Origin: Marinimicrococcus flavescens
GTDB taxonomy: Bacteria; Pseudomonadota; Alphaproteobacteria; Geminicoccales; Geminicoccaceae
Assembly: GCA_029211145.1 (NCBI GenBank)
Contig: JARGEQ010000126.1
Coordinates: 248,001 to 312,000 of the forward strand
Length of the DNA stretch: 64,000 bases
Direction: 5' to 3'
Positions 1 to 7,829 of the stretch are shown in pieces. The number at the start of each line of letters is the position of its first letter. The stretch's first letter is position 1. The notes beneath the pieces are model-generated. The model was given only the letters and a program-made list of their open reading frames with translations, ran no database searches and was not told the origin of the DNA. Both the position numbers and the translations under genes were made by a program.

Positions 1-180
1 GCCCTGCTCCTCACCGGCCAGGACGAGCCGGTGACGCCGCGTCTGGCCGACGTGCCGGTGCGCCTGCCGCTGCCGCCCGCCTCGCACCAGGGCTCGATCT
101 ACGAGAACCAGCGTGGTCTCAAGCGCAGCTTCTTCGGCGCACCCAAGGAGCCGGCCGAGCTGAAGGCCGCTGCCACCTGA
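1..180 (+). CDS. C-terminal end of an unrecognised protein (5' truncated)
   Basis: The frame is open from the first base and ends with TGA at 178-180, giving 59 residues that finish ELKAAAT. Codon use is typical of the neighbouring genes, with strong G/C in third positions, so this is probably the real end of a gene whose start lies outside the window. I do not recognise the family: there is a proline-rich stretch (PLPPASHQ) and a basic tail (LKRSFFGAPK), but no diagnostic motif. It lies about 80 bases upstream of the ketopantoate-reductase-like gene on the same strand, so the two may be co-transcribed. Confidence 0.55.
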   Translation, partial: ALLLTGQDEPVTPRLADVPVRLPLPPASHQGSIYENQRGLKRSFFGAPKEPAELKAAAT

Positions 181-261
181 CGGCGAGGCATCGCGCGCGC
201 TAGGGTACGGCCGGCCGCCGCCCACGGTGGCCGGCCGCAGCGTCTGGTGGGGAGGAAATGC

Positions 262-1245
262 ATGAATCTCTGTGTCATTGGTGCCGGGGCGCTCGGCGGG
301 AGTTTCGCGGCGCGCCTGAGCAAGGCGGGCGCGGAGGTCACCCTGGTCGACGCCTGGGCCGAGCACGTGGCGGCCATCAACAAGGACGGGCTGGAGGCCG
401 CGGGCGTGCCGCGCCCGCTGCACGTGCGGCTGCCCGCCTTCCTGCCGGCGGACGCAAGGGGCAGCTTCGATGCGGCGTTGATCGCCACCGACGCCAACAG
501 TACCGGCGAGGCCGCGCAGACGGCACGCCGGCTGCTGCGGCCCGACGGCATCGCCCTGACCCTGCAGAACGGCATCGGCAATATCGAGACGCTCTGCGCG
601 GCGCTCGGCGCGGAACGGGTGATCGGCGGCTCCACCACCTGCAGCTTTCGCCGCGAGGGACCGGGCCGGGTCGAGCAGACGCACCTCGACGTCACCTCGA
701 TTGGCGAGCTCGACGGGCGGATCACGCCGCGGGTCGAGGCGCTGGGCGCGCTTTTCAAGAAGGCCGGCTACGAGACGGTGGTGTCGGAGGACATCATGAC
801 CGTGGTCTGGGGCAAGTTCGTCACCAACGTCGCGGTCAACGCCCTTTGCGCCGTCACCGGGCTGCGGCTCGGCGAGGCAGCACGGCTGGAGGCCACCGCC
901 ACCTTCCAGGAGCGCATCCTGGACGAGGCCTTCGCCGTGGTGCGCGCCAGGAACATCCCCGTACCCGAGGCGAAGCTGCGCGCCGGCATCAAGGAGCGCA
1001 CCTGGCGCAAGTTCAGCGAGCCCTCGATGCTCCAGCACGTGAACGCCGGCCGGCGCACCGAGATCGACGCCCTCAACGGCGCCCTGGTGCGCGAGGCGGC
1101 CGCACTCGGAATCGCGACCCCCTTCAACGAGGCGCTCACCATGCTCCTCAAGGGCCGGGAGCTGGCCCAGCAGCGCCGACTCCACGAGGGCGAGCCGGAC
1201 TGGGCCGCCCTCGAGAAGGCCGCGGCGGACGAGCCCCGCACCTGA
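262..1245 (+). CDS. 2-dehydropantoate 2-reductase family (ApbA/PanE-like) oxidoreductase
   Basis: NADPH-dependent ketopantoate reductase family enzyme, 327 residues against about 300 for the family. The Rossmann motif GAGALG sits at residues 7-12. The C-terminal helical domain carries the family Lys and Asn in WGKFVTN (Lys about 185, Asn about 189) and the SML...GRRTEID signature. The ATG at 262 is chosen over the GTG at 247 because GGAGGAA at 251-257 is well placed only for the ATG. True PanE makes pantoate for CoA. Lying beside a TRAP transporter, a LacI regulator and an enolase-superfamily enzyme, this member may instead reduce another 2-keto acid from a catabolic pathway. That substrate assignment is inference; the family is clear. 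Confidence 0.85.
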   Translation: MNLCVIGAGALGGSFAARLSKAGAEVTLVDAWAEHVAAINKDGLEAAGVPRPLHVRLPAFLPADARGSFDAALIATDANSTGEAAQTARRLLRPDGIALTLQNGIGNIETLCAALGAERVIGGSTTCSFRREGPGRVEQTHLDVTSIGELDGRITPRVEALGALFKKAGYETVVSEDIMTVVWGKFVTNVAVNALCAVTGLRLGEAARLEATATFQERILDEAFAVVRARNIPVPEAKLRAGIKERTWRKFSEPSMLQHVNAGRRTEIDALNGALVREAAALGIATPFNEALTMLLKGRELAQQRRLHEGEPDWAALEKAAADEPRT

Positions 1246-1311
1246 GGCAAGACGCGAGCTACTCGGCGGCAGGAGTGCGGGGGCGGGTGGGCGCCGGCGT
1301 CGGCCTGACGT

Positions 1312-1373
1312 GGCGGTGCCGTGCAAGGCGCTGCGCGCGGCCGGGTTTCCTTCTTCCGGTCGAGTGAAGACCG
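1312..1373 (+). repeat. dispersed intergenic repeat, copy A
   Basis: Begins GGCGGTGCCGTGCAAGGCG and continues CTGCGCGCGGC followed by a TTTCC-rich tail. It matches copy E near 21444 over about 30 bases with two mismatches, and copy D near 9450 (opposite strand) over 24 bases with one. It lies in the gap downstream of the reductase gene. See the repeat-family finding. Confidence 0.65.
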
Positions 1374-1482
1374 GGCGGCCTCGGCGTTGCCGGACCACGG
1401 ACAGACCGGCCGGGCCATGGCCTGCCCCTCCTCCGTGGCCGCGGCCTGCCCAACCCCGTCATGCCACCGGCGGCACGGCCCT

Positions 1483-1510
1483 CGATGCCTCCCGCCCGGG
1501 GGAGGCATCG
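1483..1510 (-). terminator. hairpin terminator of the TRAP operon
   Basis: A perfect 11-bp stem (CGATGCCTCCC at 1483-1493, complement at 1500-1510) encloses a 6-base loop. It starts 14 bases beyond the stop codon of the minus-strand dctM-like gene. No clear U-tract follows, so termination strength is uncertain. Confidence 0.6.
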
Positions 1511-1523
1511 GGCCGGAGCCGCC

Positions 1524-2837
1524 TCAGCTGGCCAGCCCCGGCAGCCACAAGGCGAGCTGGGGGAAGCTCAGGAGGAGCGTCAGGCCGATGAGCTGCAGCA
1601 GGATGAAGGGGATCATGCTGCTGAAGATGGTCTGCAGACCTATGTCGGGCGGCGCCACGCTCTTGAGATAGAAGGCGGCGGGCCCGAAGGGCGGCGTCAG
1701 GTAGGAGCACTGCATGTTCATGCAGAAGAGGATTCCGAACCAGATGGGATCGTAGCCCAGCGAGACGATGACCGGCACGAAGATCGGCATGGTCAAAAGG
1801 CAGATGCCGATCCAGTCGATGATCATGCCGAGCACGAAGAGGATGAGCATCATCACCAGGACGATGCCGATCGGCGGCAGCGGCAGGCCGGAGATCATGC
1901 CGCGCAGATAGCCGGTGCCGCCCATGATGTTGTAGATGCCGATGAAGGCGTTGGCGCCCAGGGTCAGCCACAGGAGGATGCCGACGGTCGCCATGGTGCG
2001 CACCAGCGCCTCGCGCATCATGGTCCAGTTGAGCTCGCCGCGCAGGGCCGCCGAGGCGATCGCGCCGACCACGCCCACGCCGGCGGATTCGGTGACCGAG
2101 GCGATGCCGCCATAGATGCTGCCCAGCACCCAGATGATGATCATGATCGGCAGTATCAGACCCTTGAGCAGCCGGATCTTCTCGGCCGCCGGCATCGCCA
2201 GCTCCTCGGGCGGGGCCGGCGGCCCCAGCTCCGGGTTCAGCCAGCAGCGGATCAGCACGTAGCCGATATAGAGGCCGCCCAGCAGCAGGCCGGGGACCAC
2301 CCCGGCGAGGAACAGGTCGCCGATCGAGACGCTGGCGGTGAGCCCGTAGACGATCAGCACGACGCTGGGCGGGATCATGGTGCCCAGCGAGCCGCCGGCG
2401 CAGATGATCCCGATGGCGAGCTTGCGGTCGTAGCCCAGGCGCAGCATCTGCGGCAGGGCGATCAGGCCCAGCAGGACGATCTCGCCGCCGATGATGCCGG
2501 TCATGGCGGCCATGACGACCGCCACCAGCGTGGTCTGCACCGCGACACCGCCGGGCAGCCGGCCGGCAAAGACGCGCATCGCGTCATAGAGGTCGCGGGC
2601 CACGCCGGAGCGCTCGAGGATGCAGGCCATGAGCACGAACAGCGGCACGGCCACGAACACATACTCGTTGACGAAGCCGTAGACCCGGCTCGCGACCAGC
2701 GGCAGGCCCGCCGGCCCGAGCCAGAGGAAGGTGCAGCCGATGGCCAGCGACATGGTGATCCAGGCGAGCGGCACGCCCGCGAGCATCATCAGTATCATCA
2801 GGCCGACGACGATCAGCGTTACGGTCTCGATGCCCAA
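1524..2837 (-). CDS. dctM: TRAP transporter large permease, DctM family
   Basis: Large membrane subunit of a tripartite ATP-independent periplasmic transporter, 437 residues, the usual length for DctM. It is almost wholly hydrophobic with about twelve predicted membrane segments and family-typical glycine-rich stretches such as GGSLGTMIPPS and TPPFGPAAFY. It couples ion entry to uptake of a solute, usually a carboxylate, delivered by the periplasmic binding protein. It is the last gene of a minus-strand set after the DctP- and DctQ-like genes, about 70 bases after the small permease. The substrate cannot be read from this subunit. Confidence 0.93.
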   Translation of the reverse strand: MGIETVTLIVVGLMILMMLAGVPLAWITMSLAIGCTFLWLGPAGLPLVASRVYGFVNEYVFVAVPLFVLMACILERSGVARDLYDAMRVFAGRLPGGVAVQTTLVAVVMAAMTGIIGGEIVLLGLIALPQMLRLGYDRKLAIGIICAGGSLGTMIPPSVVLIVYGLTASVSIGDLFLAGVVPGLLLGGLYIGYVLIRCWLNPELGPPAPPEELAMPAAEKIRLLKGLILPIMIIIWVLGSIYGGIASVTESAGVGVVGAIASAALRGELNWTMMREALVRTMATVGILLWLTLGANAFIGIYNIMGGTGYLRGMISGLPLPPIGIVLVMMLILFVLGMIIDWIGICLLTMPIFVPVIVSLGYDPIWFGILFCMNMQCSYLTPPFGPAAFYLKSVAPPDIGLQTIFSSMIPFILLQLIGLTLLLSFPQLALWLPGLAS

Positions 2838-2905
2838 GGCCGGTCTTTCCTGTCGCTCAAAGTCGGGGAAACGCTCGGGGCCAGGCGGTGCGGTGGGGCC
2901 GCCGC

Positions 2906-3379
2906 CTAGTCGCGCAGCTTGCGGATGTCACGCACGAGATGCGCCACGAGCTGCAACAGCACGAGCAGGGCGCTGACCGCGACCAGCGGCTTGATGATGG
3001 CCGGGCTCGGCGGATTCCAGGCGCTGCCGGTCCGCTCCATGATCCGCACCGCCTGCACCGCCGGCTTCCAGGCGGCCCAGACCAGCCCCACCATCGCGAC
3101 GATGCCGATCAGGTGCGAGACCAGCGCCAGCGTCTCGCGCAGCCGGCGCGGCAGCATGTCGGCCGCCGAGGTGATGGCGATATGCGCCTTCTGCTGGGTC
3201 ACGAAGCCGCCGGCCAGGAGATAGCAGATGGCGCACAGCAGGATCGTGAGCTCGAAGGCCCAGGTGGTGGGGGCGTTGAAGAGATAGCGCATCACCACCT
3301 CGTAGGCGGTGACCACCACCGCCACGAGGTAGAGCCAGGCGAGCTTCTCGCCCAGGAACTGGTTCAGCCGGTCGATCAC
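2906..3379 (-). CDS. dctQ: TRAP transporter small permease, DctQ family
   Basis: Small four-helix membrane subunit of a TRAP transporter, 157 residues. The N-terminal pattern (MIDRLNQFLGEKLAW followed by a hydrophobic helix with TAYEVVMRY) and the central TWAFELTILLCA segment are typical of DctQ. It lies 58 bases downstream of the solute-binding-protein gene and about 70 bases upstream of the large permease on the same strand, the standard dctPQM order. It forms the membrane complex with the neighbouring DctM protein. Confidence 0.9.
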   Translation of the reverse strand: MIDRLNQFLGEKLAWLYLVAVVVTAYEVVMRYLFNAPTTWAFELTILLCAICYLLAGGFVTQQKAHIAITSAADMLPRRLRETLALVSHLIGIVAMVGLVWAAWKPAVQAVRIMERTGSAWNPPSPAIIKPLVAVSALLVLLQLVAHLVRDIRKLRD

Positions 3380-3437
3380 GAAAATGCCTCTCGTGAAGAG
3401 CGGGGAGCCCGCGCCGGGCAGGCTCCCCCGGCAGGGC

Positions 3438-4469
3438 TCACTTCTCGAGCAGGCCGATCCGCTTCATGAACTCGACATTGGCCTCGTAGGCCTTCTGCGC
3501 CAGCGGATCGCCCTCGGCGTAATCCTTCCAGGCGCCCTCGGCGATGGCGCGCAGCTTGTCGCGCTCGGCCTGCGGCCAGTCGATGACCTCGATCCCGCCC
3601 TCCTTCTGGGCGCGGTCGCGGGCCACCAGCTCGCGATCGGTGATCTCGTTGCGCATGGTGAGATCGTCGATCATGGCGCGGTACCAGACCTCGACGATCG
3701 TCTGATGGGCCGGGCTCAGCGCATCCCAGGCGGCCTTGTTCACGGTGAACTGGATCACCGGCATCGAATGGATGCCCGGGTAGATCGGATACTTGGCGAC
3801 CTTGTTCATGCCGACCGAGTCGTTCATCGTGTACGAGCTGAAGTCGGCCGCATCCACGACGCCCTTGTCGACGCCGGTGAACGTCTCGGCCGCCGGCAGC
3901 GCCACGGCCGAGGCCCCTGCCCGCTTGAAGACCTCGGCGGCGAGACCCTCCGGCGAGCGGATCTTCTTGCCCTCGAGGTCGGCAACGCCGCGGATCGGCA
4001 CCTTGGAGACGAACGCCTCCTTGGCGATGGTGCCGCAGCCCACCACGTGGACCTGCCCGTCGGTGAACTTGTCGTAGAGCTCCTGCAGCAGCTCCTTGCC
4101 GCCGCCATGGTAGCAGAACATGCCGATCTGCTCGGGCGTGTCGTAGCCGGAAATGAGGTCGCCCAGCAGGGAGAAGGCCTTGCTGCGGCCGGTGAAGTAG
4201 ACCGTCGAGGTGATGTCGCCCTGCAGCACGCCCATGCCGATGGCGTCCATGGTCTCGTTGTAGGGCACCACCGAACCCACCGGCGCCAGCTCGATCTCGA
4301 GCTCGCCTCCGGTCATCTCGGAAAGCTTGGGGACCCAGTATTTCTGCATGTTGACGTAGTAGGCCTCGCCGGCGGCCATGGACGTCTGCACGCGCCACAG
4401 CTCACCCGCTGCAGCCGGACCCGCGAGCGCCACGCCGGCGACGGCGGCAGCCAACAATCCCTTGCGCAT
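3438..4469 (-). CDS. dctP: TRAP transporter solute-binding protein, DctP family
   Basis: Periplasmic solute receptor of 343 residues with a Sec signal peptide (MRKGLLAAAVAGVALAGPAAAG, cleavage about residue 21). Family features include the central KKIRSPEGLAAEVFKRAGAS segment, which in DctP proteins carries the carboxylate-binding Arg, and a C-terminal NVEFMKRIGLL ending. It is the first gene of the dctPQM set and is preceded at 144 bases by the LacI-type regulator on the same strand, with a candidate operator in the gap. By analogy it binds a C4-C6 acid or sugar acid; the ligand is unknown. Confidence 0.92.
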   Translation of the reverse strand: MRKGLLAAAVAGVALAGPAAAGELWRVQTSMAAGEAYYVNMQKYWVPKLSEMTGGELEIELAPVGSVVPYNETMDAIGMGVLQGDITSTVYFTGRSKAFSLLGDLISGYDTPEQIGMFCYHGGGKELLQELYDKFTDGQVHVVGCGTIAKEAFVSKVPIRGVADLEGKKIRSPEGLAAEVFKRAGASAVALPAAETFTGVDKGVVDAADFSSYTMNDSVGMNKVAKYPIYPGIHSMPVIQFTVNKAAWDALSPAHQTIVEVWYRAMIDDLTMRNEITDRELVARDRAQKEGGIEVIDWPQAERDKLRAIAEGAWKDYAEGDPLAQKAYEANVEFMKRIGLLEK

Positions 4470-4584
4470 CTTCGTGCCTCCCTGCTTTGCCCTGATCCCG
4501 GCAGGTCGCGCTCTTGTGTGGCGTCAACCCTTCCCGATGGGCCTTGCGGCCGCGTCGGATCCGGCGGGCATCCTCGAAGATCGG

Positions 4585-4602
4585 GATGGTATCGTCAACA
4601 TC
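4585..4602. promoter_or_regulatory. candidate LacI-type operator upstream of dctP
   Basis: GATGGTATC-GTCAACATC is an imperfect palindrome (6 of 9 positions symmetric) centred on CG, as LacI/GalR-family operators usually are. It lies in the 143-base gap between the stop of the LacI-type gene and the start of dctP. Its only support is symmetry and location. Confidence 0.4.
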
Positions 4603-4612
4603 CTACCCGCGG

Positions 4613-5644
4613 TCAGGACGGCGGCGCGGCGCAGGAGCCCTTGAGCACCACCTGGCTCTCCAGCACCACCCGCTGCGTCGTCGGCGGCGGCGCCACGAGC
4701 CGGCGCACCATCAGCTCGGCCGCTGTCCGGCCGATGGCATGGAAGTCGCGCAGGATGCAGGTGATCTCCGGAGTCGCCGCCATGGCGATGTCGGCGGCGT
4801 CGATCCCCATCACCGAGAGGTCGCGCGGGATGGCGAGGCCGCGCATGCGGGCCGCCTGCAGGACGGCACGCAGAAGCCGGCTGCCGTCGGCGATGACGGC
4901 GCTCGGCCGCCCGGGGCCGTCGAGCAGCTCCAGCGGCAGGGCGGTGGCGCTCTGCGCGGTGGGCGGCACCGAGGCGCAGCGCAGATCGCCCGGCGCTAGC
5001 CCGGCGGCGGCGCCGGCCGCCTCGAAGGCGCGCTGGCGCTCCCTCACCGGCCTGATGTCGAGGCCCGACTGCAGGAGCGCTATCCGCCGGTGGCCGAGCC
5101 CCACGAGGTAGCGCACCGCATCCGAGAGTGCGGTCGCATGGTCGCTGAGCACGGTGTCGGCGGCTACCGGCAGGCTGCGGTCGAGGATCACCAGCGGCAC
5201 GTCGAGCGCCGCCACCGCCTCGCCCAGCGCGGCGTCGTGCTCTTCGGAGACGTAGAGGATGATCCCGTCCACGTGGCGGGTGCGCAGCACCTCCAGCGCG
5301 CGCACCTCGCGGTCGGCGCGGTAGCCGCTGCTGGTCACCAGCAGGCAGTAGCCCTCCTCGGCGAGCGCCTGCTCGGCCGCCTGGGCCACCGCGGCGTTCG
5401 GGTAGGAGGTCAGCTCGGGTACGAGAAAGCCGATGGTGCGGGTGTAGCGGGTGCGCATGGCGCGGGCGGCGAAGTTCGGGACGTAGCCGAGCTCGCGCAT
5501 CGCCCGCTCGATGCGCTCGCGGGTCTCCTGCTGCACCTGCCCCGGCGTGTTCACCACCCTGGAGACGGTGACCGCCGAGACGCCGGCGGCACGCGCGACG
5601 TCCTTGATGGTCGGTCGCCGTGCGATGATCCCTCGACGCGCCAT
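4613..5644 (-). CDS. LacI/GalR-family transcriptional regulator
   Basis: 343-residue regulator. The N-terminal HTH reads PTIKDVARAAGVSAVTVSRVVN (residues 11-32, given here as TIKDVARAAG and VSAVTVSRVVN), followed by the hinge-helix region LGYVPNFAARAMR and a periplasmic-binding-protein-like sugar-sensing domain to the end. The start at 5644 is chosen because longer in-frame starts (to 5875) add arginine-rich sequence before the HTH that is unlike the family, and AGGAGG lies about 12 bases upstream. It is transcribed in the same direction as the TRAP genes and probably represses them in response to a sugar or sugar acid (inference). Confidence 0.92.
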   Translation of the reverse strand: MARRGIIARRPTIKDVARAAGVSAVTVSRVVNTPGQVQQETRERIERAMRELGYVPNFAARAMRTRYTRTIGFLVPELTSYPNAAVAQAAEQALAEEGYCLLVTSSGYRADREVRALEVLRTRHVDGIILYVSEEHDAALGEAVAALDVPLVILDRSLPVAADTVLSDHATALSDAVRYLVGLGHRRIALLQSGLDIRPVRERQRAFEAAGAAAGLAPGDLRCASVPPTAQSATALPLELLDGPGRPSAVIADGSRLLRAVLQAARMRGLAIPRDLSVMGIDAADIAMAATPEITCILRDFHAIGRTAAELMVRRLVAPPPTTQRVVLESQVVLKGSCAAPPS

Positions 5645-5791
5645 GCCTGCCAGCCACCTCCTGCTGTCCCGCACCGGCACCGATAAGGTGCGCCTCGTCG
5701 CCCGGCAAGCACGCCGGCGTTGGGCCGGCATGAGCCTCGGCGGAACCGGAGCCCCCCCTCGAGCCGACCATCCGGTCCAAATCCGCGGCGC

Positions 5792-5966
5792 TCGGGTTCG
5801 AGTTTGCCGCCCGTCCATGCCGCGCTGGACGGCGGTGCCGCTGTATTGTCGGGTTCGAGCTTGCCGCGGCCGCACCGTCCTCCAGCCGCTCCGCAGGCGC
5901 TGCGCGCGGCTTTCCTTCTCTCCTTTCGTCGGCTCGGGGCGGGCTCGGGTTCGGGTTTGCCGCGGC
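5792..5966. repeat. three-copy direct repeat TCGGGTTCGRGYTTGCCGC
   Basis: Near-identical copies at 5792-5810, 5849-5870 and 5945-5966, differing at two positions. The second and third extend to a shared CGCGGC. Unit spacing (57 and 96 bases) is irregular, so this is not a tandem array. Function unknown; it could be a multi-site operator in the divergent promoter region. Confidence 0.6.
5886..5935 (+). repeat. dispersed intergenic repeat, copy B
   Basis: Contains AGGCGCTGCGCGCGGCTTTCC followed by a pyrimidine tail (TTCTCTCCTTTCG, short form). It shares the core with copies A, D and E; the tail CTTTCGT matches copy E. Confidence 0.55.
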
Positions 5967-6099
5967 CCGCCCCGTTAACCCGCGGGAAATGGTGCCCGGT
6001 GGGATTGACGGCCGCACCTCCTGACCGGCGAAAGAGGGCGCGAGGATAGCATAACATAGGAATACTTACCAATTCACCGGACGGAACGTGGCGGCGGCG

Positions 6100-6140
6100 C
6101 CCGCGAGGCGCTGCGCGCAGCCGGTTTCTGTCAGTCTGGT
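6100..6140 (+). repeat. dispersed intergenic repeat, copy C
   Basis: Contains GAGGCGCTGCGCGCAGCCGG then TTTCTGTCAG. The core matches the family, and TTTCTGTCAGT is shared with copy D at 9446-9490 read on the minus strand. Confidence 0.5.
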
Positions 6141-6495
6141 GCTGGTGCCGCGGCCGGACCGCCGGTGCTTGTCCCGGGGGATCCCGGGCGCTGCGCCGGA
6201 GGCGGGGGTACCAGGTGCCCTTGACGGGACATTGATTGCGGTGGCGCGGGCGCGGCTGCGGCATGGCGCCGATGCCCGGCCACCGGCATCTTCCCGAGCC
6301 CCTCGCCGACAGCTCCCCCGAGAGACGCGCCGACGGCCCCGCAACGCCCGGCGAGCCTCGCGCGAGCCCGATCCCGCGTTAACGTTTCCACGAGCGGCCC
6401 GTCTGGCGTTGCAGGACCCGGCGGAGCGATCCTAGAGTGCGCGGCGACGGTACCCGCCGGGCCGAAGCGCGGGGCCAGGCAGGGAGGGCTTGTCC

Positions 6496-7698
6496 ATGAA
6501 GATCACCGCCATCGACACGATCTGGGTCGAGGAATTTCCCAACCTTCTGTGGACCCAGGTGCACACCGACGAGGGCATCACCGGGCTCGGCGAGACCTTC
6601 TTCGGGCCCCGGGCCGCTGCCGCCTTCATCCACGAGAGCGCGGCCGAGCGCCTCCTCGGCCAGAACCCGCTCCACATCGACAGGCATTCGCGCAACCTGC
6701 TGCACAACTACTATCTGGGCATTTCCAGCAGTGGCGCCGAGGTGCGCGGCGCCTCGGCCCTCGACATCGCCTTGTGGGACATCTGGGGCCAGGCCACGAA
6801 CCAGCCGATCCACCAGCTCCTGGGCGGCCTCGCCCGCGAGAAGATCCGCACCTACAACACCTGCGCCGGCTACCGGTATGTGCGCGGCTCCAAGGGCCAG
6901 CTCACCGAGAACTGGGGCCTGGACGGCAGGCAGGGCCCCTACGAGGACCTCGACGCCTTCCTTCATCGCGCCGACGAGCTCGCCCACTCGCTGCTCGAGC
7001 AGGGCATCACCGGCATGAAGATCTGGCCCTTCGACTTCGCCGCCGAGCGCTGGGGCGGGCTCTATATCAGCCCCGAGGAGCTGGAGACAGCACTCGAGCC
7101 GTTCAGGAAGATCCGCCAAGCGGTGGGCGAGAAGATGGACATCATGGTGGAGTTCCATTCCTTGTGGAACCTGCCCACCGCCAAGCGCATCTTCGGCGCC
7201 CTCGAGGAGTTCTCGCCGTTCTGGTACGAGGACCCCATCAAGATGAACAATTTCGATGCCCTGGCCGAGCTCGCGGCCTCCACCCACGTCCCCATCACCG
7301 CCAGCGAGACCCTGGCCACCCGCCCGGTCTTCCGCGACCTGATGGCCCGGCAGGCGGTGGGCGTGGTCATGCTCGACCTTGCCTGGGTCGGCGGCCTGTC
7401 CGAGGCCAGGAAGATCGCCAGCATGGCCGAGGCGCACCACCTGCCGGTGGCACCGCACGACTGCACCGGACCGATCGTCTACACGGCCTCCTGCCACCTC
7501 TCGCTGAACGCCACCAACGGCCTGATCCAGGAGAGCGTACGCGCCTTCTACACCGGCTGGTACAAGGAGCTGGTGACCGAGCTGCCGCGCATGGAGAACG
7601 GCTACATCCTGCCGATGGAAGGCCCGGGGCTGGGCACCCGGCTGCTGCCCGACGTTCTCAGGCGCAAGGACGTGCAGATCGAGACCAGCAGGCTCTGA
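6496..7698 (+). CDS. mandelate racemase/muconate lactonizing family enzyme (enolase superfamily), probable sugar-acid dehydratase
   Basis: 400-residue enolase-superfamily enzyme: N-terminal capping domain, then a (beta/alpha)7-beta barrel. Visible barrel motifs are GMKIWPFD (second-strand base), VEFH (first metal ligand, Glu where Asp is usual, next to His), YEDP (second Glu), TASET (third Glu) and VAPHDCTGP, the His-bearing seventh strand. This pattern resembles acid-sugar dehydratases of the mandelate-racemase subgroup, which abstract the proton alpha to a carboxylate. ATG 6496 is preferred to the TTG at 6490 because GGGAGG at 6482-6487 sits 8 bases from the ATG. Close to the TRAP and LacI genes it could metabolise the imported sugar acid; the substrate is not determinable. 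Confidence 0.88.
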   Translation: MKITAIDTIWVEEFPNLLWTQVHTDEGITGLGETFFGPRAAAAFIHESAAERLLGQNPLHIDRHSRNLLHNYYLGISSSGAEVRGASALDIALWDIWGQATNQPIHQLLGGLAREKIRTYNTCAGYRYVRGSKGQLTENWGLDGRQGPYEDLDAFLHRADELAHSLLEQGITGMKIWPFDFAAERWGGLYISPEELETALEPFRKIRQAVGEKMDIMVEFHSLWNLPTAKRIFGALEEFSPFWYEDPIKMNNFDALAELAASTHVPITASETLATRPVFRDLMARQAVGVVMLDLAWVGGLSEARKIASMAEAHHLPVAPHDCTGPIVYTASCHLSLNATNGLIQESVRAFYTGWYKELVTELPRMENGYILPMEGPGLGTRLLPDVLRRKDVQIETSRL

Positions 7699-7709
7699 GG
7701 CGCGCCGCC

Positions 7710-7748
7710 GGAGCCGCCCCCGGGGGGCGCAGCGCCTTGTGCGGCTCC
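7710..7748. terminator. hairpin between convergent genes, overlapping repeat copy H
   Basis: GGAGCCGC at 7710-7717 pairs with GCGGCTCC at 7741-7748, with a nested C5/G5 stem. It lies between the ends of the enolase-superfamily gene (plus) and the J-domain gene (minus) and could stop transcription from either side. On the minus strand its core (CCGCACAAGGCGCTGCGC) resembles the dispersed repeat family. Confidence 0.5.
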
Positions 7749-7829
7749 GCCGCCACGGGCCTGCGCCGGCTCCCCGCCAGTCGATCGCGTCCTGCCGTTC
7801 GCAGCGCTCCTGTCAGGTCCGACGCTGCC

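Larger units (their letters stand above)
5645..6495. other. long non-coding gap with short repeats
   Basis: About 850 bases between the divergent LacI-type and enolase-superfamily genes with no convincing coding frame; the open frames here are arginine/proline-rich shadows. It holds three copies of a 19-22 base direct repeat (5792, 5849, 5945) and copies B and C of the dispersed repeat (about 5886-5935 and 6100-6140). An AT-richer patch near 6045-6075 (ATAGCATAACATAGGAATAC) stands out from the GC-rich surroundings and may contain promoter elements. Confidence 0.6.

Noticed and set aside
1461-2909. A 482-codon plus-strand open frame opposite dctM
   Set aside because: Antisense of an unmistakable DctM membrane protein.
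5792-5870. GGGTTCGAG motifs resembling a tRNA T-loop
   Set aside because: No matching acceptor, D or anticodon stems around them; they are part of a three-copy repeat.
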